A stretch of DNA of 64,000 bases from Sordaria brevicollis. Its lineage: Eukaryota; Ascomycota; Sordariomycetes; Sordariales; Sordariaceae. Each line of letters begins with the position of its first letter. The first letter of the stretch is position 1. Location of the stretch: positions 3,534,001 through 3,598,000 of the forward strand of contig JAUTDP010000004.1 of assembly GCA_033439795.1 (NCBI GenBank), given 5' to 3'. Made by a program: the position numbers and the translations under genes. Under the pieces are notes generated by a model, which saw nothing but the letters and a program-made list of their open reading frames with translations, did no database searches and was not told the DNA's origin. Shown piece by piece: positions 33,402 to 45,100 of the stretch.

Positions 33402-36145
33402 ATGCCTCTACCTATGGCTAGACTCGCTTCGAGTCGGCCTTTGCCGAGCTACTCATCCTCCCGCACTCCCCTGATACGGAGTAATGCCCCGAACAACAGT
33501 GTCGTTTCTACTCCGCGCCATACCACTGCCTACAGTCAACCAAGCGACTCTGTCGCCGCCGCTGCCCCCGAGGCTCTTCAGCAAGACACTACATCGTCTG
33601 ATATGGATCAGGCAATGAACGACCAGCCGCAGCTCATGCCCATTTCGCTCAATCATGTCGGTCTGATCGTTGGTCATCAACTGCCAGTCGTCCCCCATGT
33701 GATGGGCAAAACGGTATTTCGAACACTTCCTGTGGTTCCCACTGATATGGCCCAGATGGGATTTGTTGCGGGCTGTCCTTGTATTAGGTGCCGCCAAATG
33801 ATTGCGCAGCAGAGGCAGTCACTCAATGACTGGGCCCGTAATCTTGATGGCCTCGAAGCCTTGATGACACCCTCGATTCCCCCAGCCACTCGACCAGCCA
33901 CGAAAACATCGATTACCAAGCTTCCAAAGGAGATTCTCAACATGATTGTGGCATATGTCATGGATGGTATTCATGACTGGGATTACACTCCGCCAAAGGC
34001 ACCTTTGTATGCACAAAATCACCCTTCGCATACTTCGTATACACCTTCCAAGGCAAAACGTGGTGCCGGTTTCCTTACCAACGAGAAGCTTCGTAGTCTT
34101 TCGCAGACATGCAAGCTTTTTCAGGAGGTTTGCGCTGGCTTTGGTGCCCGCGATTACATGACAATTTGGGCGGAGCACGACCAGTTCGTGAAGGATGATC
34201 TGATGCGGCTGTCCTGTATTGATCGTTCTCTGTCATTGGTATCTCGGGTCAAGTGAGTTACTCCTCATCCTCAGTCCATCTATCACTTTACTCGTTTCTA
34301 CGGTACACCGAGTAATTTCTGACAGGATTCTCCCATGTATAGACATCTAATCATTAGGCCCCCGGGTCCCAGTGGCCGCATTTATGCGAGCCGCCCTTAT
34401 TGGGACAACGGGGCGGAAGCTTACTGCCTCAGACAGGTCCATAACGTTATTCAAGCCATGCCCAAGCTTGTCTCTGTGGAGCTTTATTCTCAATGGAAGT
34501 ACGACACGCTTAGAAAAGCTCTTCTCAACCGGTCCTTTCCGACCGTCAGAAGTCTCACGCTAGACTCTCAGGCTGCCATGATGGGAACCATAATCCGTTC
34601 CTTCCCCAATCTGCGTGTTTTGAGGAGCCGTTCTACCGCCATGTGGGACCGCGCGGACAACGAAACATTTAAATCTGTTCAACCTGAACAGCCTATTGAG
34701 ACAGCTTGTTTCCTCGGGACCAGAGACAGGAGAGGTCATCGTCAGCATCACACTCCTTGGAGTAAGTGTTCCGATTTCCCACGTCCACAAGCCCAGCCTT
34801 CTGCAGAGAAAGTAGGTCTTTCAAATCTGTCCCTTGCTGACATGCGACTTTGCAACCAGTCCCCCTAGGACGTCTTCCTCACCTGAAGCACCTGTTCTGG
34901 GAGTTCAACCGCCCCCACTCGGAGGACCAAAATGTAAGTGCTATCCATCCACTCCCTATCGTGCCATCCCCGATTTCATACCGTGCTGACATCCAATCCA
35001 ACTAGTTGGGCATGATCGAAGCCCTCAGGGGTCACCCCAATGTCACAAAGTTCACCATGCTCAGGTACACCACTTACGATCGTACCGGCAACGCACCTTC
35101 CTACGACGATGAAGAGGCCACGGCAAACCTGTACTTCAACCACGTTCATCACCTCGAGGAGATCGGCATCTGCAATGCCAGAGATTTCCCCCGGTTCGAC
35201 GTTGATGGCGGCAAAGTCTTTGTCAGGATCAGGAGCCAGCCTCTCCCCCAGGCCAATCCAGTCGGTAAAGATGGTGATGGCAGCGGTTTGAACAAAAACA
35301 ACAAGGTGGAAAAGACCACTCAGATGAACAACACCAACATGCCGCTGACATCCCAGACTGGCAACACTGGCGAGACCAGCAAGACCAACAAAACCAACAA
35401 AACCAACACCGGCCCCCGCGAGATCAGGAAGCTCATCCGAGTCTACGACGGCACCCAGAGCAACGAATATCGCATCAAGCAGCTTGAACTGGGCCATATT
35501 CCATCTACGCCCGATCGCGGCCCCAGCCCGGTTGATATCGATGCCCGTGATCCTGAGTACTGGATGTTCGAGCTCGAGTGGAGGTGGGCGAAGCATCAGA
35601 CGTTAAAGGCAGCTCTTGAGAGTGATGAGGCATTGAAGGTCGAGGAGGCAGCTGCTAGAGCCGCGGCAGAGGCTGCCCCTAAGTGGCAGGTTTTGGAGGC
35701 GGCCGTGACTGCGGTGGCAGCTGCTGATAGGGAGGCTACGAGGCAACGCGCTTTGGCGGGTCGCTTTTACGGTGGGCCTATGGTCATGGAGAGTACTCCT
35801 TTCTCTGCTGGTAATCAGCCTGCTGGCAACCCAGCTGTTTACACTTCCACTGCAGTTGCGGGCATCCCATTATCGTATCCTTCTTCGGTTTTCGGGCACG
35901 GTTCCGCCGCCATCCCCGCGTCTATTGCACCTTGGAATGCTGCTCACCGCGGTTCTGCAGGCCCTCATACCGCTGGTTCTACCACTGCTTCTGCCAGTCA
36001 GGGCGAAACTGTACCTTCTTCTAACTTTGGAGGCGGTGCTGCCACTGCTGCCAATCATCATGCTAACAACGAGAACCCTCAGGGTCAGCACACAGGCAAT
36101 GCCAGTGTCTTTGGCTCCGGCTCTGGTCCATCCGGTTCTGCTTGA
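33402..36145 (+). CDS. F-box-like protein with leucine-rich middle and low-complexity tail
   Basis: A four-exon model, 33402-34252, 34343-34761, 34860-34933 and 35006-36145, gives 827 aa in one frame. Donors are GTGAGT or GTAAGT; CTGAC branch sites precede each acceptor. The N-terminal 180 residues are Pro/Ser-rich with a CIRC pair. An F-box-like helix set follows (ITKLPKEILNMIVAYVMDG), then leucine-rich lines (MPKLVSVELYSQW, FPTVRSLTLDSQ, FPNLRVLR, LPHLKHLFWEF). The tail is Ala/Gly/Ser/Asn-rich with TNKTNKTNKTN-like repeats. Substrate-adaptor function in an SCF ligase is inferred. The exon 2 acceptor (34343 versus 34358) and exon 3 acceptor (34860 versus 34869) are ambiguous but frame-neutral. 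The end of exon 2 is discussed in the findings. Confidence 0.65.
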
Positions 36146-37220
36146 TGGGATCTTCTCTGACCCGTCGCCGTTGCGCGTGTCAGTGGCCAGCTTTCACAGT
36201 TGAGAGTCGAGAGCAAGTGCTCCGGTTATTCTTATACCTCTCATCATTCTTCCGCGTGACACAGGCAACCATACATCATCACTTCTCGAAACAAAAAACC
36301 AACAAACAAAACCTACTAAACGAGCAATCAATGCCAGCAAGGGGAGGATCAAACAACGAAAAACAAAGCACTACGTGAACTGAACGTTCAAAAAGTGTTC
36401 AGTTACCGCCACCATCATCATTGCACTCAGCCCCAGCTGATATTAAACCAGCAATAGCTTATCAACAGACCACAATGACATGACGACTTATCGAAAGACA
36501 ATATCAGCATTGGTGAGAAGTGAGCAAGGAGGAATACAAATAGGTAAAGTGGGGGAGAAAATGAAGGGAAAAAGTGAAAAGAAGTAGGGGAGGTAGAAAC
36601 ACATAGACAAAAAAAAACATATTTTGAAAGACTAAGTTGATAAAGCGGGTGATTGCCTGAGGTGAAGTATCTGTGATGGTGAATACATATACCAAGTAAG
36701 AGCGTTGAATTTTAGTTCCGTTCGCTGCCCATCATCACTTTCCCAAATCCAAGGTGCTTCTGTGTCATATTCATACATGCAGATCACTGACACGACGAGG
36801 TTTGGAGCAGTTGTTTCTATCTCTGGCATCACAGAAAATGCAAGTTTAACCCGGCCAAAAAAGAAAAGTGGAGCAAAAAACATACAACACCAGGGATTCG
36901 CTGGTCGTCACCGACCCAACTACTAGTCTGGCCCTCACTGGCTTATCTATGGGAGAGCGGACGGGATCCCGAGTTTTCCAGTGGGTATGGTCGTATGTGC
37001 TTATTCAAGAGGAAGACTGTAGTTATAAACGAAAATGCGGAAATAGGCAACTTTGAAGGTCCCCGGCAGTCAGGTAACCTAAGACACACAAGAGCATTCG
37101 ACAACGCAAGTTTTCATCTGAGTTGTACAATATCTTTTTTTTCACAATAGAATAAGTCTATATCTACCTGTATAATACACTTCACTTCCTCACCATCTAC
37201 CTTTTAACTCTCCAGAATAC
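36146..37220. other. Convergent intergenic region
   Basis: This is the space between the second F-box gene and ALG9, which converge. It is A-rich in places (36,290-36,370 and 36,540-36,620). No coding or RNA feature is recognised. Confidence 0.5.
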
Positions 37221-39191
37221 TCAGTGCTTCCGCTGCAAAAGACAGTGACGTCCCCACTTCCTCCTGAACTTCTCCGGAATAATCTCCCAGTCAGGCACCC
37301 ACAAAGCTCTCGGCAAGAAGCTCGTGCTAGCCGGATCCATAAACTTCTCGCACTTGACGACCTCCCACTTGTCCGTGTCCGCAACATAATCGGGTTCGTT
37401 GGGCGGCGCCTTCCAGTCGAGAGCCTTCTGCTGCTCGGGGAACTGGGTATCGACGAGGAAGACACAGGTCTTGGGGTCTACGTACTTGCCCAGATCCTCC
37501 TCGTTGCGGTCGTTCATGCCACTGGTGGGCAGCCAGGTGCCGCTGAAGAAACCGAAGCCGGTGCGGGCCTCGGAGAACTCACCGGGCAGGAGACCGCGGA
37601 ACTCGGAGCGGATGAACTTGGCGTGCATGTCGCGGGGCAGGAAGTAGGAGCTGGGGAAGCGGTACCAGTCCTTTCCGAAGCAGACGCTGTCACCCTCGCC
37701 GCCGACCTCAAAGAGGGGCTGATAGATGGAGAGAGGGGCGGAGTAAGCTGTGTAAAGGCCATAGATGCGAGCGAGGCCAATGTCAATAGAGAGGAGCAGG
37801 CCGAGAGCTACCACGGCGAGCTTCAACTTGGCGGGGATTTTGCCAACAAGGCTCCTGGGATCCGCGTTTCCAAAGGCAGCGAGAACGGTATGCATAGCCA
37901 AGGCAGCGTTGAGGGCAAGGAAGGGGTAGGCAGGGTACATGAACCGCTCTTCCTTGTGGGGCTGGAGGGAGAAGATAGCGAGCCACATGTAGAAGGGGGT
38001 CAGGAAGACCACGGTACGGAAGCCGGTCTGGAAAGTCTCGGTAGACCTGGACAGAAGCTTCTGCAGCAGCAAGATGGGAAGGGAGAGGAGTGCCAAGACA
38101 AACCAGATGTTGAAGTTCAAGGCGAGGTTCTTGAAGTAAAAGTCCCAGGGCTCGGTGCCGTACAGCTCAGGGCCGCCGGTCTTGGAGAAGATGTTGTACT
38201 TGACAATGTTCCATGGAGCAATCTCGACCTTTTTGTAAAAGAAGGTGTTGACCAGCATATCTCCGACCTAGAAATACTTAGCACTCGCTACACAAAGTAA
38301 GGAGACAGTGGAGGAAAGAGGGAGTTGACCTACCACAAGAAGACCAGCAGCAACGACACCACGGATCACACGGTGGGCGGACTCAAAACGGCGGTCCGCA
38401 TCACCGACCAAGGCAAACAGGACTTCCTCCAACATGAAGGGAGCGCAAAGAGCGGCAGCAAATGGCCACCCAATAACACCGCCAATGGCAAAGAAAAACA
38501 TGGCTCTGGAAGTCTTGAGACCGCCCCGCCAGTTGATGAAAGCAGCAGCGCCCAACATGGCCATGTACATGGCGAAGCTGGAGGGTAGGAAGGCAGTGCT
38601 GGAGTGGAAATTGCCGGGGCTGGATACGAGCGCCACGATAAAGAACAGGCCGATTCTCGGGTTCAGGGCCAAGCAAACAGCCCTCCACAGGAGCGTTTGG
38701 CTGATGGCACAGACGAAAGCCAGGACATAGCGGACAAAGTAGAACTCGGCGACCTTGTTGGAGTGAGGAAGCAGTCTGCGGATGTTGCCCACGATAGCGT
38801 GAAGGGCGATGTAAAGCCAACTCCGGATGGCATAGTCGGGCGAATATTCCCAGGTCTGAAGGCCATAACCGTGGCTCAGATAGTGAGTCGGTTCCCAGTA
38901 GTTGAAGGTCTCGTCACAGTCCTGGATGGGAGCAAAAAGAGCAGCAATCAGATTGGCTCCAAGGAAGATGTAAAAGGCCGAGATGGGTTCGATTGCGTAG
39001 GCATCTCGGATGGCCCTGTGACACGGATGTTAGCTCTTTGTCAGAGGGCTCAATAGCAACTGAATATGAGTGAAGCTGTGCGAGCTGTCATGACGGCGAT
39101 GCTTGTTGATTTCAACGTACTGCTTCTTGGCATGTTTGGCCTTGGGATGTACAAACTCCTTCTTAGGAGCTTCGCTTGTAGATGGTGGCAT
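37221..39191 (-). CDS. ALG9: ALG9 alpha-1,2-mannosyltransferase (ER N-glycan assembly)
   Basis: Three exons: 39191-39121, 39015-38334 and 38267-37221 (599 aa). Adds the seventh and ninth mannose residues to the dolichol-linked oligosaccharide in the ER lumen. Family GT22 features are present: the luminal catalytic motif DCDETFNYWEP (about 56-66) and the HKEERFMYPAYP signature (about 355-366), with about ten hydrophobic helices between and around them. The first intron uses GTACGT and CTAAC; a downstream GTTGCT donor would be in the same phase and would lengthen exon 1, so residues about 24-43 are less certain. The second intron (38333-38268) is clear. It is divergently transcribed from NAF1. 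Confidence 0.95.
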
Positions 39192-40066
39192 CGGATCGTC
39201 ACTGTCTTGCCAGGCTTTGTAACTGTGGTGTTTGGATGGACGATGAGCACCGGGGAGAAGAGTTCAAGATTGAGTTGGCATCAGTGAGAGAGGACTATGT
39301 CTAAGCTAAGTGAAGAAAAGAATGTCGTCACAATATTGGCGCTATCACGATAAGCCGCGGCCGACAATACATGGAACCCAGAGCGGAACGGGTCTTTCTG
39401 GCGTTCAACAAGATCGAAAAAGTTGGGGGATTTCCACAGAGCAGCGAAGCTTCCAGCTCGGCAGCCATGCCATCGTGCGTCACTTCCCGCAATTGGACAG
39501 CTCCAATTTGAAGTTCAATTCGGTGCAGGCAGGACTGCACATGAAGACTTGCTTGGCTCCAAGCCGGGCTTGTCCCTGACGGGAATAGCGCATCCGTACA
39601 TGGCTCGTGCTTCCTGCAGCTTTGCCCCGCCATTCGACAGGGTCTGCCTTCAATTTGTTTTTTTGCCCATGTCCAAAATTTGGAAATCGCCCGATAAGAG
39701 AATTGCGATAAGGAATTGGTCCTGCAGAACGTCCGCTGTGTTTTGCTTGAATCTTTTCCCTTCCACTCTCCCAATCCATCAACTTGCCCTCTATCCATTC
39801 GTCTTCGTATCTTTTTTCGACGATTGAATGCGCTTGGTATTTGGCACTTCGTCTTGAGTCAGTCCATATTTACTGAAAGGCGCTCTCATTCTTTTCTTTA
39901 CAAGCACCTTGCGCGTCGCGTTGTGCAGCAATAAACCACCATACTTTGCCATCATCGTCACCCGACATTCACCCAAGTATCACCACGAAAAATCCCTCGT
40001 TTGACAAAAAAAAAGCACAGTCAACTTGGCCAATTCGTTCTTACCCCATCCGCTGCTTCCTTTGCC
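39192..40066. promoter_or_regulatory. Divergent promoter region, ALG9 / NAF1
   Basis: About 0.87 kb between the start codons. It holds both promoters and leaders. Short ORFs on both strands here have no domain support. Confidence 0.5.
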
Positions 40067-42145
40067 ATGTCTGGACAGTCTTTTCAGATCCCAGGCCTTG
40101 GCCAGGCGAGGCCGAACGAGCGACTCCCCGCCGACAACTTCGCTCCTGATCTTCTTGTCGCTGCTGCTAGCATCGTCGGCCAAGATGTTCTGGCGCTGAA
40201 CTCTACTGATCCCGCCCAACTGCTTCAGTTGACCAAGCCCAAGACAAACGAGCCCAAGGATGAGAATGCTATGGACGTCGATTCTAAGCAATCAGACAAC
40301 ACGCCCGCAAAGCCACAGGAAGACGTCAGCATGGCCAACAATGGCGACAACAACAAACAGACAGCCACCGAGAACTCTACCGCTTCAAACCTCGACTCCC
40401 CTCCAAGCCCCGACGTTACTTCTACACTCGAAGCTGCCCTCAATGGTATGCTAGACGCTCCCGCCAGCTCGGCAACCATGGCCAACGCCGAACAGGACGG
40501 CGCTCAAGAGGAGGAACAACCAGAATGGGAGGAGGACTCGTCGCCATACGAGTCAGACTCAGACTCCGACAGCTCATCTGACGATGACTCGGATGATGAC
40601 CACCCCGTGTTGGGCGTTGAGGAGACCGTCAAAATGCTCATGGCTGGCCTCGATGACGAAGAGGAAGATGGCCCCAACAAAGGAAAGGGAGCTGGCGCCC
40701 CATTGCGCACCAAGAATGAGATTGTCGAGGAGGTTATTCCCAAGCCTGATGTCGTCATTACCCCCGATATGAGGATTGAGCCTCTAGCTCACGTCGAGTT
40801 TATTGTCGAGAATACCGTCGTCATGAAGTCTAGGGTACCAGGCGAGGTCAAAGTCCTTGACTTGGGCGCGGTCCTCTGCAAGGAAGATAGGACGGTTATT
40901 GGCGCCTTGGCCGATATCATCGGCAACGTCAAAAGCCCGCTTTACACGTGCGTTTTTGCGAGCCAGGATGAGATCAAAGAGCTCGGCTTGCAAGTCGGAA
41001 CGCACATCTTCTACTCGGTCGACCACGCCAACTATGTTTTCACCCAGGAGCTCAAGAAACAAAAGGGCACCGATGCCAGCAACCTTCACGACGAGGAAGT
41101 TGGGGCTGATGAAATGGAATTCTCCGACGATGAGAAGGAGGCCGAGTACAAGAGGCAGCGCAAGCACAAGAAGCAAGGTGCAAAAGCCGCACGCGGAGGT
41201 CTCCGTGAGCAAGTCCTCCGTGACAAGTCTTTTGCCCCGAACAGCGGTTATGCTCCCTCAGAAGCGTCAAGCGCCACTCTCGGTCGTACTCCCGCAGGAT
41301 CCGTCGCCAGTCTTAACTATGACGAAGATGACGATGGTCCGTACAGGCCTCTCGCTAGACCCGTAGGCTTTGGCCAGGGAGTACCCCTTTCACTGCCACC
41401 GAAGCCCGAGGTCGGGTACAATGCCGCACATGGTGGTCAGGGTCAGCGTGGTGGCTTCCGAGGAGGTCGGGGCGAGTTCCGTGGCCGTGGCCAGCGTGGA
41501 GGTTACCGTGGGGCTGATCGAAAGCCCGGTGGCCACCGTGGTGGACGTGGTGGTGCTGCCGGTCCTTCCTATGGAGGCCACGATAGCCCTTCGACATCTC
41601 AGTTCACCAACACACAACTCCCTCCCCCCATTCCTCCGAACGTTCAACCCCCAGCTCCCTTTGGCGCGACCCCGGGATCAGCGCCTCCGATGCCTGGTGG
41701 CCAATGGCCTCATATCCCGATCCCATTCCCGCCGCCGCCGATCTCTTTCCCTCGGCCCTCGACCGGATCACCTGTGCCTCCTCCTCAGCTTGCGGGAGCT
41801 TTCAACTTCAACTTTCAGGCCTGGAACCAGGCTCAGAGTCAAGCATACCAATACCCACAGCAGTCTTCCTCATCGTCTGCTCCCGCGCCTCAGCAACAAT
41901 CGTCGACTCCCAACTACCCCCAGGCACCGGCCGTTCCGCCTGCGTGGCCTGGCGTCCCGCCCCCACCTCCTATCGCTGGCGCATACGTAAACCCGGCCTT
42001 TTTCCAGCAGCTTCAGCAGGCTCAGCAGGCTCAGCAAGCTCAGCAGGCCCAGGCCCAGCAGACCCAACAATCTCAGCAAAGTCAACAACCTCAGCAGCAG
42101 CAGTACTGGGGACAGCACAACGCATACGGTCAGGCTCCCAAGTAG
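40067..42145 (+). CDS. NAF1: NAF1, H/ACA snoRNP assembly factor
   Basis: A single exon of 692 codons; the ATG at 40067 (MSGQSFQIPGLGQ) is the first ATG of this frame. Naf1 binds Cbf5 during nuclear assembly of H/ACA snoRNPs and is replaced by Gar1. The N-terminal 160 residues are polar. An acidic Ser/Asp/Glu stretch follows (about 165-185), and then the Gar1/Naf1 beta-barrel (about 229-335: PLAHVEFIVENTVVMKS, LCKEDRTVIGALADIIGNVK, SVDHANYVF). The remainder is a basic linker, an RGG-type segment (GFRGGRGEFRGRGQRGG), and a Pro-rich then Gln-rich tail with AQQ repeats. The domain order agrees with yeast Naf1; the tail is longer. Confidence 0.94.
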   Translation: MSGQSFQIPGLGQARPNERLPADNFAPDLLVAAASIVGQDVLALNSTDPAQLLQLTKPKTNEPKDENAMDVDSKQSDNTPAKPQEDVSMANNGDNNKQTATENSTASNLDSPPSPDVTSTLEAALNGMLDAPASSATMANAEQDGAQEEEQPEWEEDSSPYESDSDSDSSSDDDSDDDHPVLGVEETVKMLMAGLDDEEEDGPNKGKGAGAPLRTKNEIVEEVIPKPDVVITPDMRIEPLAHVEFIVENTVVMKSRVPGEVKVLDLGAVLCKEDRTVIGALADIIGNVKSPLYTCVFASQDEIKELGLQVGTHIFYSVDHANYVFTQELKKQKGTDASNLHDEEVGADEMEFSDDEKEAEYKRQRKHKKQGAKAARGGLREQVLRDKSFAPNSGYAPSEASSATLGRTPAGSVASLNYDEDDDGPYRPLARPVGFGQGVPLSLPPKPEVGYNAAHGGQGQRGGFRGGRGEFRGRGQRGGYRGADRKPGGHRGGRGGAAGPSYGGHDSPSTSQFTNTQLPPPIPPNVQPPAPFGATPGSAPPMPGGQWPHIPIPFPPPPISFPRPSTGSPVPPPQLAGAFNFNFQAWNQAQSQAYQYPQQSSSSSAPAPQQQSSTPNYPQAPAVPPAWPGVPPPPPIAGAYVNPAFFQQLQQAQQAQQAQQAQAQQTQQSQQSQQPQQQQYWGQHNAYGQAPK

Positions 42146-45100
42146 GACTGGGAGAACCCTCGCAGTGTCCTTGAGTCTTGCCTTAAGTGGATTGAAGACA
42201 TGAACAAGTGAGATGCCTGTTTCTGAGTCTGGTCTCTATTTCACTAGCCGCCCCGCCTAGATAAGCAATCGAGGATTTGTTCACCTTGATCTTGCAAGGC
42301 GACACATCATGATACTACCCTTGAACTGCATCTCTTGAGTGTCTTTGTGCCTCGAGGAATTTTACATGTCGGAGTTATGTCTTTACCAGTATATCTGGCT
42401 GGGTCGAAATAGTCACGTTGGACTTTCGATATAGAGAGTGATGGCTTGCTGAGCGAGTCCTTAACCTTGCAGCCGGTCTGGCTTTTATTGAAAATGAGCA
42501 TCACATGATGATGCTTCCGGCAAATTTGCAGAGATAAGAGGCTTTCTGCATTCCCAACAACTGGGACTGGCAATCCCCTAAACGTATGTCTGGATACTTC
42601 TAGTCTATGGCACGAGAGGGGCGGGCTTGGATCCCAGTACCAAAAATGTTTTGAGTACATGAGCGAGTAGATATATACCAGAAGTTTTCTACTGGTCATT
42701 TCGCCTCCTGTCTACTTCACGGCGATGCAGACATGGTGTCTCCGATGGCAAGGAGTTTGGCAGGGAATGATAGGCTGTGCATACAGCAATCAGGACTGGC
42801 ACTCCTGGCTTAGATTCGTCGCAGCACGATTTCTAGCGGACACGGTACCTACCAGAGAAGAGACATAAGAACATACGACACAAACATGGCACATACCTGT
42901 GGCAGCGTTCTATATATGTGGCGATTCCAACAGAGAGACCAAGGGGACACCACAGTCACGATGGCATTATCCGCCTACTTATGGCGTTTTTTCTCAGACT
43001 TAACCCCGACTTAAGTTGCTCTTAAGGTTCGGAATATGTTGAATCATTCCATCACACCCATGCATTGCGACTCGAAAAGTCTTCTTTGAGTTGCTTGCTG
43101 CATATAGTCCACAACCTTACCTAGATAAAATATAGGCAAATCAACAGATGAAAAAAATGTGTCCCGACGATCTCATGCGTGAAAATTAGCGCTGTGCTCT
43201 TGTGTGCTATAACCGTGATTTGAATGCTTGTGGTCCGATGCTACTATGCGCATGGGTGATCGATATTTCCTGATGTTGCTCTTCACATTTATGGTTAACT
43301 CGATACTACGGTGTTGGATATGCCCTATGCCCGTCATCAGCCATCACGTCCTTTGCGGCCCAGTTCAGCTACATTATGTATCTCCCGCTTCTTCCCGCGC
43401 GATGCTGAGATCGGGCTGTCCGTATTAACGGCTTGTTGGGTAGGCCTCAGCTACAGCTTTGTGGGGACCAACAGAAGCAGTTGGGTGCGGTGTATGTAGG
43501 AGAAGCTGAGATGGGAAAAGACGGGAAGAAGCGATATTTCGCGACTTAATGCTGCTGAAGTTTTGAGGTCAGCTTTTCCGTCAGATTACATACTATATAC
43601 AACATACATACCTCATTGTGAACTATAGCAAGTAGTGTCCCCTGTCTCTTTTCGATGCCATTCTTCTTTTCCCTCCTTTCTCACTGCATTTGTGGTTATA
43701 TAACAGCTCTCTCCCAGGAGATAGGTATATCCAGCCATGAAGACGAAGATGAAGATTCTCCGCACATGGAAACCCTCCAAACCTCGAAAATATCATGCCA
43801 TGTGAAGAAAGCCGAGTTTACCGCCCGCCTGTCACTCTGCCCCTTCCCATCTCCCATCCTCGATGTCCGACATGGACTTCAGAAGTTCACCACCCAAGTT
43901 TTCCCCAGACAGACCAAAGTGGGAGCGTCATCCAGTCGCCCAGACAAAGGCATTGAGAGGCCATTGGGGCTGTGACGGTGATCACCTCACCCATGAATTT
44001 TACTATACCCATGAATCTCCCATCTTTTGACCTGGCCTTGTTCACCTGTCGACGTTATCAACATGTTGGACTCAAGGGTCAAAAGAACAAGGGTAGCAAA
44101 GCCGAGGCAGCGGTACCCTTGTCTATGGCTAGCGTTTCAGAAATTACAGGGGCAGAGGATTGGCGATTGGGGTAGTCAGGGTCTTTTCCCTGAGCCTGAC
44201 GAGCCTGAGGGCTTGAGGTTGTTGCTGGGCGGGTCTGTGAGTGTCACCAGGGGGGGAAGTGAAGCCAGCGGATGCGGGATGGGTATTCCGAGTTTTGAGT
44301 TTGACATTTAGCATTTTGTGAAGGATTTTGTGATACCGAGGGTGAAGAATGAAGGACAGTTTTTGCATATGATGTTGTCGGAGTCTTCGATTGATGCTGT
44401 GGCTGATGAACGGTGAAGCCATCATGACTTTGAAGAGTCTCGAGTTTGTGTTTGTAGTCTGCATCGAGGACCTTGATGGCTTCTGGTGGTCCCGTCGGGT
44501 TATCATGTCCTGTCTTGGCCTTTGGGATTTGACTGACCTTACGATAACCTCGAGTTTGATCCTGGATCGTCCTTGCTGGCGGATATTACACCGTGAGGAT
44601 CAGTTGCTTTCAGACCGATCCCGTGAACCGAGCTCAAATTGCGATCTTATCGGTGCTGCGAAGCTTGTCAGGCCTAGGGGTGCCATTGTTCGGAACCTCC
44701 AGATTAATCTCCCCTGCGCCACAAAAAAGGTGGTGCGATGGACGTTGATGTTCAGCGCAAGGGAGGGAAACAGACAACAACAGCCTTGGAAGTTTGCTCG
44801 GAGTTTTCAACGCGCACCACGGTATATACCTGGGAAGTTGCTGGTTCATGAGATGTTGATCAGGAAACAGACGAGTGACTATTATTCCCGTCAACGGGTC
44901 TCGAGCAGAGATACTTGGATAAAGCAATGGCTCGATTCACACTGCCGATACCCGTCATGCTTCAGCAAAAAAGAAGAGGAACCGATGGGTTCCAGAAAGG
45001 TGTTCTGTCTGGTTCGAGCAACGGTGCGAGATTGTGGCTTGCTTTGGCTTGCTGCCATCACCCGATAGCGTCGGCCACCACACGACCGAGACAAACTATC

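Noticed and set aside
44391..45068. 225-codon plus-strand ORF
   Set aside because: It begins at a non-ATG codon, has no recognisable domain or repeat, shows no splice support and overlaps ORFs on the other strand.
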